The notes beneath the pieces are model-generated. The model was not told the DNA's origin, did no database searches, and saw only the letters and a list, made by a program, of their open reading frames with translations. From JAZRWQ01 sp045541395 (GTDB lineage: Bacteria; Bacillota; Clostridia; Oscillospirales; UMGS1783): DNA of 64,000 nucleotides. The translations under genes and the position numbers were made by a program. Below, piece by piece: positions 15,838-24,081 of this stretch (within the stretch, counting starts at the first letter, position 1; every line of letters begins with the position of its first letter). The stretch is from positions 114,364-178,363 of the forward strand of contig JAZQIZ010000018.1 of NCBI GenBank assembly GCA_045541395.1, given 5' to 3'.

Positions 15838-16510
15838 GTTTTTCTATGGCATCTCTTACAGCCTGCATACGGTAATCGGCCTGGGTTATCATATCGGCGC
15901 AGGCTTTAAGCTCGCTGGCTATTTCGGCAGTATTGTCTATATCCTTCTTATAGCGAACCTTGTGCTCCAGGCTTGCCCAGAAGTCCATTGCAATGGTTCT
16001 GAACTGAACCTCTACGGGAATATGCTTTTTGGTGTCTGAAAGGAATATAGGAATACTTATAACAAGGTGAAGGCTCCTGTAACCGCTTTCCTTAGGGTTT
16101 GCTATGTAGTCCACCTTCTCAAGAACGGTAACGTCGTCCTGAGCGCAAAGGCTTGCGGCAAGGGTGTAAATATCGTCGGGAAAAGAGCAGATAACTCTTA
16201 TTCCCGCAATATCCTGAATGTTATTTTCAATAGACTTTATTGAAATAGGAAGCCCCTTGCGTTTAAGCTTTCCTATTATACTTACAGGTGATTTTATTCT
16301 GCATTTTATTGACTCAAAGGGGTTATGCTCCTGCTCTAAGGACATTTCCGCATTTAATACCTCAAGCTTGGTCTGCACCTCCAGCATAGCGCATTTGTAC
16401 TGCATCATAAGCTTGGAGAAGGGCTTTGCTCCTTCAAGTATTTTTTCGGGGTGCTCCATAGTTAATAAAGCCTCAACCGAAAGATCTTTAATGTTTTCCA
16501 ATTTAATCAC
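15827..16510 (-). CDS. small alarmone synthetase (RelQ/YjbM-like GTP pyrophosphokinase)
   Basis: A roughly 227-residue single-domain RelA/SpoT synthetase making (p)ppGpp from ATP and GDP/GTP. Motifs: VSIIGKLKRKGLPIS near residue 77, IQDIAGIRVICSFPDDIY near 97-114, KESGYRSLHLVISIP near 140 and PVEVQFRTIAMDFWASLEHKVRYK near 165-190. No hydrolase, TGS or ACT domain is present. The start is uncertain: GTG at 16510 lies only about 2 bp from the AAGG site, while TTG at 16501 has better spacing. It follows the aminopeptidase gene by 3 bp, so it is the second gene of that operon. Confidence 0.9.
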   Translation of the reverse strand: MIKLENIKDLSVEALLTMEHPEKILEGAKPFSKLMMQYKCAMLEVQTKLEVLNAEMSLEQEHNPFESIKCRIKSPVSIIGKLKRKGLPISIKSIENNIQDIAGIRVICSFPDDIYTLAASLCAQDDVTVLEKVDYIANPKESGYRSLHLVISIPIFLSDTKKHIPVEVQFRTIAMDFWASLEHKVRYKKDIDNTAEIASELKACADMITQADYRMQAVRDAIEKQKK

Positions 16511-16513
16511 ACC

Positions 16514-17734
16514 TTATATGGCAAAATTGCCGTTTTTGAATATCTGTATTTCATTGCCGTCCTTATCTGTGCCGATAATAGAAAGATCGGCAGTGCCTAC
16601 CATAAAGTCACAATGGGCAATAGAGGAATTAAGACCTGCTTCTTTAAGCTCCTCTTCGGTCATTTCGCTGCCGCCTTCAATGCAGGAAGGGTAAGCCTCA
16701 CCAAAGGCTAAATGGCAGGAAGCGTCTTCATCAAACAGGGTGTTGTAAAAAAGAATATTCTGGTTGGAAATAGGGCTGTCGTAAGGTACCAAAGCAACCT
16801 CGCCGAAATAAGCGGCGCCTTCATCAACGCTGATGGCGTTTTCAAGTATATCCAGGCCAACCTTGGCGTAAACCTTTTCAATTTTGCCGTTTTTAACGTC
16901 CATATAAAAGCCGTCTATCATATTGCCGTCCTTGATAAGAGGCATACAGGAGTAAACACGGCCGTTAATACCCGTTTTAAGAGGGGCTGTGAAAATCTCT
17001 TCAGTAGGCATATTGGCAACAAACTTAACGCCCTTTTGAGAAATATCGGCGCCGGATTCCCATTTATGTGTTTTGGGTAACTCTATTACAAGGTCGGTTC
17101 CTAAGGAGTTTGTGTAATGCAGGGATTTAAAGCGGTAAGAATTAAGCTTTTCCTTAAGCTCATCAAGGCGGTTCAGATGGTTTCTCCAGCTTTCAACTGC
17201 AGTACCGTCACCTTTAACGCGCATGGTTTTGTAAATAGCCTCCCAAAGCTTTTCGCAGGGCTCTTCACTTTCAGGGAACACCTTTTTAGCCCAGCTTTCT
17301 ATGGGAATGGAAACTATACACCACTGGAAACCGTTTATCATCTGCTGGCGGCGGAAAATATCCAATGCCTTGCCGGATGCCTTTTCGGAGCGCAGAAGCC
17401 TTTGAGGGTCAACCCCCTTCAGGTTTTCAGGGTCGGAAGCGCTGATAGCAAGATAAGCGGCGCCTTCCTTTGCGTAGCCGTTAAAGAATTCCTTTTGCCA
17501 TTGGGCTACTTCATCAAAAATACTGTCGTCTGCCTTTAAATATTTCTCTCTTGCAAGGTAATCGTCTCTCCAGTTCATAATAACTTCCTTGCAGCCGGCT
17601 TCATAAGCGGCGGTGGCGCATTTGCGGGCAAAATAGGCGCAGTCTACCGGGCAGGCAATAATAAGGCGCTGCCCCTTTTGTATATTTAAGCCAACCTCTA
17701 CAATAAGCTTGGCATATTCTAATTGTTTATCCAT
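16514..17734 (-). CDS. M29-family metallo-aminopeptidase (AmpS-like)
   Basis: A 406-residue aminopeptidase of peptidase family M29 (aminopeptidase T/S/PepS), a cytoplasmic dimer that trims N-terminal residues using two metal ions. The N-terminal ILNIQKGQRL-type segment and DCAYFARKCATAAYEAG are typical. Late acidic and histidine motifs, DEGAAYFGEVALVPYDSP, FDEDASCHLAFG and SIAHCDFMVGTADLSI, fit the metal site and fold. ATG 17734 is preferred over GTG 17743, which lies on the ribosome site AAAGG. It is the first gene of an operon with the alarmone synthetase, linking amino-acid recycling with the stringent response by position only. Confidence 0.9.
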   Translation of the reverse strand: MDKQLEYAKLIVEVGLNIQKGQRLIIACPVDCAYFARKCATAAYEAGCKEVIMNWRDDYLAREKYLKADDSIFDEVAQWQKEFFNGYAKEGAAYLAISASDPENLKGVDPQRLLRSEKASGKALDIFRRQQMINGFQWCIVSIPIESWAKKVFPESEEPCEKLWEAIYKTMRVKGDGTAVESWRNHLNRLDELKEKLNSYRFKSLHYTNSLGTDLVIELPKTHKWESGADISQKGVKFVANMPTEEIFTAPLKTGINGRVYSCMPLIKDGNMIDGFYMDVKNGKIEKVYAKVGLDILENAISVDEGAAYFGEVALVPYDSPISNQNILFYNTLFDEDASCHLAFGEAYPSCIEGGSEMTEEELKEAGLNSSIAHCDFMVGTADLSIIGTDKDGNEIQIFKNGNFAI

Positions 17735-17863
17735 TAAAAACACATCCTTTCTAAATACATTATATACTGTTTTTATAAAACTAACAATAAAATTTTTATT
17801 AATTACCTTGCTTTGACAAATTTTTTAAGCAGGACAGGCTATTATTCTATTGAGGTGAGTTTT

Positions 17864-18184
17864 ATGAATATAACCTATAAGCAGGAAGGGGAGCTTCTTG
17901 TTATTTCAATGAACGGTGAAATGGACCACCATAACCTTATAGACGTGCGCCTTACAACCGACCCTATAATTATGCAGACCCGCCCTAAGGTTTTAATTTT
18001 AGATATGCAAAAGGTGCCTTTTTGCGATAGCTCGGGCATTGCGGCGGTCCTTGGCCGCTATAAGCTTGTGCGCTCTTTAGGCGGACGCCTTCTTTTGCAC
18101 GGACTTAACGATCAGGTGAGGAAGGTACTTAATTTAGGCGGTGTTTTTAATCTTGTAAAAGAGGTACAAAAAAGTGAAAAATAA
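17864..18184 (+). CDS. spoIIAA: anti-sigma F factor antagonist (STAS domain)
   Basis: A 106-residue STAS protein with the phosphorylatable DSSG motif at residues 55-58 (PFCDSSGIAAV). In sporulation the unphosphorylated form binds SpoIIAB and frees sigma F in the forespore. GAGGTGAG lies 6 bp before the start at 17864. The following spoIIAB overlaps it by 11 bp. TTGACA occurs at about 17815 but its spacing to a -10 is poor, and I could not define a convincing sigma-H promoter. Confidence 0.93.
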   Translation: MNITYKQEGELLVISMNGEMDHHNLIDVRLTTDPIIMQTRPKVLILDMQKVPFCDSSGIAAVLGRYKLVRSLGGRLLLHGLNDQVRKVLNLGGVFNLVKEVQKSEK

Positions 18185-18620
18185 AATGCAGATAAGTTTC
18201 TTAAGCCGCTCCTCCAACGAAGCCTTTGCAAGAATTGCCGTTTCAGGCTTTCTTGCTCAGCTTGACCCGACTGTGGACGAGCTTGCCGAAATTAAAACCG
18301 TTATAAGCGAGGCTGTAACAAATTCTATAGTTCACGGCTACAAGGATATTTTAGGTACTGTGTACATAAGCGTTGCTATAGATGATACCGGCCTTGTTAC
18401 CATAACCGTAAGAGATAAGGGGTGCGGTATTGAGGATATAGCAGAGGCAAGGCGCCCTCTTTATACCAGCTGTACAACAGGCGAAAGAGCCGGAATGGGA
18501 TTTACTATAATGGAAAGCTTTTCGGATTCACTGAAGGTTTACTCTGTCCCCAACAAGGGAACAAGGGTAGTTATTCGTCGCCGTCTTAAGGTTAAGACGG
18601 GTGCGTTGCGTGCGGTATGA
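18174..18620 (+). CDS. spoIIAB: anti-sigma F factor / serine kinase
   Basis: A 148-residue GHKL-fold anti-sigma factor. It has the N box EIKTVISEAVTNSIVHGY near residues 40-57, the G1 region DKGCGIEDI near 82 and the G2 region GERAGMGFTIME near 104. It binds sigma F and phosphorylates SpoIIAA with ATP. The GTG start at 18174 is chosen because GAGGT lies 8 bp upstream inside spoIIAA; the next ATG (18186) is poorly spaced. Overlaps on both sides imply coupled, balanced translation of the three proteins. Confidence 0.94.
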   Translation: MKNKMQISFLSRSSNEAFARIAVSGFLAQLDPTVDELAEIKTVISEAVTNSIVHGYKDILGTVYISVAIDDTGLVTITVRDKGCGIEDIAEARRPLYTSCTTGERAGMGFTIMESFSDSLKVYSVPNKGTRVVIRRRLKVKTGALRAV

Positions 18621-19339
18621 AGCCTTATGCCGATAATAATACGGCTCTGTTTTTACAGGCAAAGAATGGCGACGAAAAGGCCTATGAAGAAATAATCAGG
18701 CTGAATATGCCTCTTGTTCACAGCCTTGCTCATAGGCTGTCATCAGGGGGCCTTGCGGAGTATGAGGAGCTTGTAAGTGCAGGCAGTATGGGGCTTTTTA
18801 AGGCCGTAAAAAACTTCGAGGTTCAAAGGGAGTTCGCCTTTTCAACCTACGCCGTACCTGTGATCGCAGGGGAAATGAAAAGATTTATAAGAGATAACGG
18901 CCCCATAAAGATTTCACGCACCGTAAAAGAACGCTCGGTGAAAATTAACCGTATGCGGCTTATTTTTGAAAGGGAAAAGGGAAGGGAGCCAACACTTACG
19001 GAGCTGGCAGAGCTTTGCGAAATAACCCTTGAACAGCTTAACGAAGCTTTGGATTGCGCTCAGGCACCTATGTCCTTAGACAGCTTTGCTGCAGGGGATG
19101 AGGGCTTGCCTGTTTCTCTTGCCGTAGGCAGGGAAGACAGCGCATTAAATATAGAGCGCCTTTCTCTTAAAGAAGCAATTTCAAAACTGCCTTTACAGGA
19201 TAGTAAACTCATATCATTGCGTTATTTCAAGGGGCTTACTCAGAAGGAAACCGCAAAGTGCCTTAATATGACTCAGGTTCAGGTCTCCAGAAGAGAAAAG
19301 CAAATACTTAATATATTAAAAGAACTGTTATCGGCATAA
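18617..19339 (+). CDS. sigF: forespore RNA polymerase sigma factor F
   Basis: A 240-residue sigma-70 family factor. Region 2 spans about 45-110 (EELVSAGSMGLFKAVKNFEVQ, FSTYAVPVIAGEMKRFIRD), region 3 about 115-170 and region 4 about 188-238 (LISLRYFKGLTQKETAKCLNMTQ, QVSRREKQIL). It directs the first forespore gene programme. The ATG overlaps the spoIIAB stop as ATGA (18617-18620). The order spoIIAA-spoIIAB-sigF is diagnostic and shows that the organism belongs to an endospore-forming lineage. Confidence 0.95.
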   Translation: MKPYADNNTALFLQAKNGDEKAYEEIIRLNMPLVHSLAHRLSSGGLAEYEELVSAGSMGLFKAVKNFEVQREFAFSTYAVPVIAGEMKRFIRDNGPIKISRTVKERSVKINRMRLIFEREKGREPTLTELAELCEITLEQLNEALDCAQAPMSLDSFAAGDEGLPVSLAVGREDSALNIERLSLKEAISKLPLQDSKLISLRYFKGLTQKETAKCLNMTQVQVSRREKQILNILKELLSA

Positions 19340-19403
19340 AAGTACTTGCGCTGTGCTTTTTTTAGTGGTATACTTTCTCTTGTTGCGAAAGAAGGTTTCC
19401 ATT

Positions 19404-20213
19404 ATGAAAAACTATGAAAAATATAAGATATATGATGCTCACGCTCATATTTTTCCTGAAAAGATCGCCGCAAAGGCCACAGTTTCCATCGGCGAATTTT
19501 ATGGCTATGAAATGACAGGCGCCGGTACCGGCAAGGGCTTAGAGCTGCTGCATAAGGAAAAAGGTGTTGCAGGCTTTCTTGTTTCTTCCACTGCCACTAC
19601 CCCTAAGCAGGTAACCGCTATTAATGATTTTATAAAACGGGAATGTGATGAACATCCTTATTTTGTCGGCTTCGGGTCAATGCATCCTGCCTTTGAAAAT
19701 GCCGAGGAGGAAATTGAAAGAATGTATCAGCTGGGGCTCAGGGGCGTTAAGTTCCACCCGGACTTTCAAACCTTTAATATTGACGATATGAAAATGGATA
19801 AGGTTTATAAGAAGATAGCCGAGCTTAATATGTTCGTTCTGTTTCATATGGGGGATGACCGTTACGATTACTCTCATCCTGTACGTCTTGGAAGAATGAT
19901 GGAAAGGATACCTGATCTTAAGGCTATTGCGGCCCATTTCGGCGGACATAAGGTTTGGAACGAAATAGGCTCCTCTCTTGACGGTAAGAACGTTGTGTTC
20001 GATACTTCATCTTCCCTTTATTTTATGGATAAGGAAGAGCCTATGAGGCTTTTTGAGCATTTCGGTATTGAAAAGTTTATGTTCGGAACAGATTACCCTA
20101 TGTGGGAGCTTGAAGATGAGCTGGATCGTTTTTTGGCTTTGCCTCTTACAGAAGAGCAACGGGTTCAGATACTCTCGCAGAACTTTGAAAGAATATTCAA
20201 AATAAAAGGCTGA
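19404..20213 (+). CDS. amidohydrolase-family metal-dependent hydrolase
   Basis: A 269-residue amidohydrolase-2-like TIM-barrel protein. It has the first metal motif HAH (DAHAHIFPEK, residues 11-20), FHPDFQ near 126, FHMGDDRYDYSHP near 148, a HFGGHKVW histidine near 180 and the last-strand aspartate in FGTDYPMWE near 231. It could be a hydrolase or a decarboxylase-like enzyme; the substrate is unknown. ATG 19404 is chosen for the GAAGG site 8 bp upstream; the longer GTG form (19353) would add a spurious hydrophobic stretch. It lies 64 bp after sigF and may be transcribed separately. Confidence 0.82.
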   Translation: MKNYEKYKIYDAHAHIFPEKIAAKATVSIGEFYGYEMTGAGTGKGLELLHKEKGVAGFLVSSTATTPKQVTAINDFIKRECDEHPYFVGFGSMHPAFENAEEEIERMYQLGLRGVKFHPDFQTFNIDDMKMDKVYKKIAELNMFVLFHMGDDRYDYSHPVRLGRMMERIPDLKAIAAHFGGHKVWNEIGSSLDGKNVVFDTSSSLYFMDKEEPMRLFEHFGIEKFMFGTDYPMWELEDELDRFLALPLTEEQRVQILSQNFERIFKIKG

Positions 20214-20237
20214 GTTTTAAACTCAGCCTCTTTTTTT
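20207..20237. terminator. bidirectional terminator
   Basis: Stem AGGCTGAGTT / AACTCAGCCT followed by T7. It overlaps the amidohydrolase stop and serves the convergent gene too. Confidence 0.85.
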
Positions 20238-21074
20238 AATTACAGGTGGTTCTTCCATTACAGCAGGGTTTGCAAGTAAACGGTGCATCATCTTGGTTGC
20301 TCTGGCGTAGTAAAGTCCGTCGCAGATTCGTTCATCTAAAACAAAGCCCAGCTCTAAAACCTTTTTGATCTCCATCTTATTTCTGCCGGTAACGGAAGCT
20401 ACGTATTTTTCCTTACCTAAGGAAACAAACTCACTGGCAGTACCGAAATTTGCAAGGTGATGGAATATGGTGCCTATACCAAGACTCTTAAGGTTGGTGA
20501 TCCAAAAGGTAGTATGGAAGGGAGAAAAATCACAAATAGCCTTAGGAAGGATATTGTGTCGGTCCATCCATAAAAGAAAATTAACAACACCCTTAACAAT
20601 AAAAGCGGGGATGCTCATAATTATTTTAACAAGGTTATCAAGACCGTTTTCCTGGGTTTCAAAAATTTCTTTTCTTATGCTGGAATTGAATTTTTCGCTG
20701 ATCTGAGCAAGGGTCTCGTTTCCTTCAAATTCAACCTTAACGGTCGATTCAGCGCTTTCATCTCTTAAGGTGCGGTGTACCGCAACGGAGCAGGCAATCT
20801 TCTTGCGTTCATAAATACGGCCGTTAACAACGTAACGCTTTAAAAGGGGTAAATGGTAGATAGTGCGGATCATTGCGGCAACTACCAGATCCATATAAGT
20901 ATATTCAATACCTTCTTCTTTCTTTTCTTTAATATATCTGTCCAACGGAGCGCAATCCACCGTCTCAAGGGTAATATTGCAGGAGTCACATTTCTGATAC
21001 ATAATATAAGGCATTATTCTGTTAAGCGGTTCAATGTCTTTTACAACTACCGCATCGTGTCTTTTAAAAATCAT
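20223..21074 (-). CDS. CAT/E2-like acyltransferase-fold protein, likely non-canonical active site
   Basis: A 283-residue protein resembling the catalytic core of 2-oxoacid dehydrogenase E2 acyltransferases and chloramphenicol acetyltransferase, without lipoyl or peripheral-subunit binding domains. Similar segments: MDLVVAAMIRTIYHLPLLKR near residue 82 and ITNLKSLGIGTIFHHLANFG near 195. At the E2 signature DHRxxDG this protein reads DERICDG (about residue 249), so the catalytic His is replaced by Glu. It may acylate an unknown acceptor by another route or serve a structural role. It is monocistronic and divergent from an AraC gene. Confidence 0.65.
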   Translation of the reverse strand: MIFKRHDAVVVKDIEPLNRIMPYIMYQKCDSCNITLETVDCAPLDRYIKEKKEEGIEYTYMDLVVAAMIRTIYHLPLLKRYVVNGRIYERKKIACSVAVHRTLRDESAESTVKVEFEGNETLAQISEKFNSSIRKEIFETQENGLDNLVKIIMSIPAFIVKGVVNFLLWMDRHNILPKAICDFSPFHTTFWITNLKSLGIGTIFHHLANFGTASEFVSLGKEKYVASVTGRNKMEIKKVLELGFVLDERICDGLYYARATKMMHRLLANPAVMEEPPVIKKRG

Positions 21075-21241
21075 AGTATTCTCCTTTCAAGATCAATACT
21101 TCTTTACTTTATCATATGTTCACAAAAAATTCAATCTTTTTCTCTTAATTTGCAGGACGCGCATCAAATAAATTTTTAATTAAATGCGATAAATTTATTT
21201 AAATATTGCAAAAAGTGTGGTATTATTAACAGGGTGATAAA

Positions 21242-22051
21242 ATGGACGTTTACGAAAAAAAGGGTTACTTAAAGGATAATTTCCGTATATTCCACTTAAA
21301 CGATTCTAAAAAGCGGGAGTTTCAATTTCATTATCACGATTTTTATAAGATACTGATTTTTATTAAAGGCAACGTCAATTACAGCGTTGAAGGTAAAACG
21401 TACCCTCTTTCTCCTTATGATACTGTGCTTGTAAGTCCGGGTGAGATACACCGCCCGGTTGTGCTTGACAATAATAATTATGAGCGTATTATACTTTATA
21501 TTTCCGGGCAGTTTCTTACAAAAGAATTAAAATATTGTTTTGAGCGGGCAAAGGAACATGATTCCCACGTCCTTCGTTTCTCCACCGTTATTTCAGGGCA
21601 GCTTTATGATATTTGCCGAAAAATAACCGAAGCTCAGGAAAATACCGACGTATACGGCAGAATGCTTTCGGAAGTAAAATTTCTTGAATTTATGATATTC
21701 TTAAACCGCGCTGTTTCTCTGCAGAATACCCAGTATATCCCCCGTTGTTTTGAATCCAAAGTTCAGGATATTACCCGTTATATAAATGAAAATATTAAAG
21801 AAGACCTTACTGTAGATAAAATAGCCGCGAAATTTTATTTGAGCCGCTATCATCTTATGCATATTTTTAAAGAAGAGACCGGCTGTACCCTTATGAGCTA
21901 TATAACCCAAAAGCGCCTTTTAAGCGCCCGTAGCCTTATAGCAAACGGAACGTCTGTAACAAGCGCCTGCTTTGAGGCGGGCTTTAAAAATTACGATTCT
22001 TTTTTAAGGGCTTATAAAAAAAGCTTTAACCATACTCCAAAAGAAAAATGA
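21242..22051 (+). CDS. AraC-family regulator with cupin sensor
   Basis: A 269-residue AraC/XylS regulator. An N-terminal cupin-like sugar-sensing domain (FQFHYHDFYKILIFIKG, SPYDTVLVSPGEIHRPV) is followed by two helix-turn-helix motifs at about 170-267 (LTVDKIAAKFYLSRYHL, TSACFEAGFKNYDSFLRAYK). It lies convergent to, and 20 bp from, the aldolase-kinase-epimerase operon. It is a plausible regulator of that operon, but not in the usual divergent arrangement. The ribosome site is weak (AGGGTG). Confidence 0.88.
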   Translation: MDVYEKKGYLKDNFRIFHLNDSKKREFQFHYHDFYKILIFIKGNVNYSVEGKTYPLSPYDTVLVSPGEIHRPVVLDNNNYERIILYISGQFLTKELKYCFERAKEHDSHVLRFSTVISGQLYDICRKITEAQENTDVYGRMLSEVKFLEFMIFLNRAVSLQNTQYIPRCFESKVQDITRYINENIKEDLTVDKIAAKFYLSRYHLMHIFKEETGCTLMSYITQKRLLSARSLIANGTSVTSACFEAGFKNYDSFLRAYKKSFNHTPKEK

Positions 22052-22073
22052 CTGCTTTTGCAGTCATTTTTTT
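22044..22073. terminator. terminator of AraC gene, shared with epimerase operon
   Basis: Stem AAAAATGACTGC / GCAGTCATTTTT around TTTT, overlapping the AraC stop and reaching the stop of the minus-strand epimerase gene. Confidence 0.85.
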
Positions 22074-23040
22074 ATTCGAAAACGTTAATCTTTATAAGCA
22101 TTTTTTTAGTTTCAAAGGGCTCTATGTATTTTAAAGAGCCGTCATCCTTGGCGCCGTCATAGCCGTCAATGGAAGCATTGCAGGGCTCAAGCCCTAAAAC
22201 GTATTCTCCCTTGCCATACATTTGCCACTGAACAAAATTATCAAGGTTTTCCTTTTGGTAGGAAATATTAAGTCCTATTTTGTTTTCAGGGTTGTGGATG
22301 CTTAAGGATACAAAGCCATCTTCGTTTTCTTCCATATCATGATAATAACAGCGTTCTTTAAAATTATCCTGTGGGGGTAATATAAGGGGCTGTTCATCCT
22401 TGTGAAGCTGTGCGTATTTGTCTCTGCCATAAGCAAAGCGGGAGGGCAAAGAAATATTCGCTTTTTCAGAAAGAAGCGGATAGCCCATATTCATATGGTA
22501 AAGCACCATAAAAGGCATTGCTTTAAAGCCTTCATTGGTAACTGTATCGGAAATCTCAAATGATGTCTCGGCTATTTTTATTTGGCGCATCAGAAGTAAA
22601 TTGCCGCCAAAGAGCTTTGCATCTCTTACTTTTGCTTTTACGGTAACAAAGGTTTCTTCCTTTTCAACGGTTACCTCATAGGCCGGAATATTGCCAACAG
22701 AGCCGTGCATAGGTACAGGCTTATCCTCGCCGAAAGAATCCCTGCCGATGTTCTCAAATCCGCAGGTAGTTAAAAAGCCTGCTGCAAAACAGGAAAGGAA
22801 ATTACCGTTATAGCCGTTATAATACTGAGGAGCAACAATGCCGTTAGGGGTAATATAGTTTACACACTTGCCGTTTAAGGATACGCGGTAAATATCAAGG
22901 CATTTATCGGGCAGAAGCATAATGCGCATACCCTTCGGGGTCTCAATATCAATTACGTCTACATCCTTGGCCTTGCCGCTTTTCAGGGTATATTCCTGAA
23001 CGTTCCACAGCTGATGAGGGTTGCCTATATATTCTCTCAT
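22072..23040 (-). CDS. DUF4432 aldose 1-epimerase-like protein
   Basis: A 322-residue galactose-mutarotase-fold protein of the DUF4432 type. Strand-rich sequence carries LLPDKCLDIYRVSLNGK near residue 43, ENIGRDSFGEDKPVPMHGSVG near 97, YHMNMGYPLL near 165 and LGLEPCNASIDG near 283. Members probably interconvert sugar anomers or act on related sugars. It overlaps the PfkB gene upstream by 4 bp (ATGA) and is last in a three-gene operon, so it likely acts on the same sugar as the kinase. Confidence 0.8.
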   Translation of the reverse strand: MREYIGNPHQLWNVQEYTLKSGKAKDVDVIDIETPKGMRIMLLPDKCLDIYRVSLNGKCVNYITPNGIVAPQYYNGYNGNFLSCFAAGFLTTCGFENIGRDSFGEDKPVPMHGSVGNIPAYEVTVEKEETFVTVKAKVRDAKLFGGNLLLMRQIKIAETSFEISDTVTNEGFKAMPFMVLYHMNMGYPLLSEKANISLPSRFAYGRDKYAQLHKDEQPLILPPQDNFKERCYYHDMEENEDGFVSLSIHNPENKIGLNISYQKENLDNFVQWQMYGKGEYVLGLEPCNASIDGYDGAKDDGSLKYIEPFETKKMLIKINVFE

Positions 23041-24080
23041 TTTGTTTTCTCCCAGTTTTTCATTTTCTCTAAAAGCTTATCAAAGTCTGTAAGATTATCT
23101 AATGCATTATAAGACCCAAGGCTTAAGGCTCCTGCCGCCGCAGCGCAGTTTAAACATTCCTCCGGCTCAAAGCCCTTTGAGTAAGCCATCAAAAATCCGG
23201 CAATGGATACGTCGCCTGCCCCTGTGGCAGAAAGGAATTTTTCAGGCTTGTAGCAGTTTGTAAAAATACAACCGCTTTTGTCTGCGAAAACCATTCCCTT
23301 ATGGCCACATTTAATAACAACTGCATTTGCTCCCCAGCCAACAAGCTTTTTCGCAAGAGGCATTATATCTTTTTCTATATCTATACTGTCTATTATGTCA
23401 TTGTTTTGGGCAAGGCCCCTTATTTTAAGGAAATTCTCTCTGTCGGCCATATAAAGGATCTCTTCGGCAGATGGTAGGAAAATATCCGTAAGAGGCAAAA
23501 CTTCCTTTAGTATCTGAACCCAGTCTTCCTTTGCGGCTTCGGAGTTTTCGTCAAAAAAGGCCATATCAAGGGATGTTTTTATTCCCTTGCTCTTAAGCAT
23601 TGAAAAAAGCTTAATAAGCTCCTTTGCTCCGTTTTTATAAATACTTTTCATTAGCGGCGGATAGCCGAAATGGAAAAGCTCAACTCCTTCAAGTGCCTCT
23701 TCGGTGATATCGTTTGCATAAAAGGAATCGTTGGCTCCGGTATTGTGGAATATAATTCTGTCCACGCTGGGCGGCGCCATAATAACCGAATAGGAGGTGG
23801 AAAGGCTATTATCGGTAATAAGCGCTTTTTCGCAGGAGTATGAAGAGAAAATGCTCTTTATTTGCTCGCCCAGAAGGTCTGCGCCGGTTTTTGCAATAAG
23901 GGTAACGTCTGCCCCGAATATTTTAAGAGCAAGACCGGTATTGGCAACAGCACCTCCTGTATGCATATCTGCCGCTCCTACGGTAACCATAGCCCCGGGA
24001 GTAAACAGGTTTTCGGTTTTTGTGGCGGGGAAGGCGGGAGCAATATCCATACATACGTGTCCGCAAACCGCAATTTTCAT
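23037..24080 (-). CDS. PfkB-family carbohydrate kinase
   Basis: A 347-residue ribokinase/PfkB sugar kinase. N-terminal GHVCMDIAP and GGAVANTGLALKIFG (substrate region), and the C-terminal signature SATGAGDVSIAGFLMAY near residue 287 with the catalytic-base aspartate. It phosphorylates a sugar or sugar phosphate with ATP. An aldolase upstream and an epimerase downstream suggest conversion of a ketohexose phosphate to a bisphosphate for cleavage. The sugar (tagatose, fructose or another) cannot be told from sequence. Confidence 0.88.
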   Translation of the reverse strand: MKIAVCGHVCMDIAPAFPATKTENLFTPGAMVTVGAADMHTGGAVANTGLALKIFGADVTLIAKTGADLLGEQIKSIFSSYSCEKALITDNSLSTSYSVIMAPPSVDRIIFHNTGANDSFYANDITEEALEGVELFHFGYPPLMKSIYKNGAKELIKLFSMLKSKGIKTSLDMAFFDENSEAAKEDWVQILKEVLPLTDIFLPSAEEILYMADRENFLKIRGLAQNNDIIDSIDIEKDIMPLAKKLVGWGANAVVIKCGHKGMVFADKSGCIFTNCYKPEKFLSATGAGDVSIAGFLMAYSKGFEPEECLNCAAAAGALSLGSYNALDNLTDFDKLLEKMKNWEKTK

Positions 24081-24081
24081 A

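Noticed and set aside
17735..17863. Sigma-H promoter for the spoIIA operon
   Set aside because: An AGGACAG element (17831) and a TTGACA (about 17815) are present, but neither pairs with a correctly spaced -10, so no promoter is claimed.
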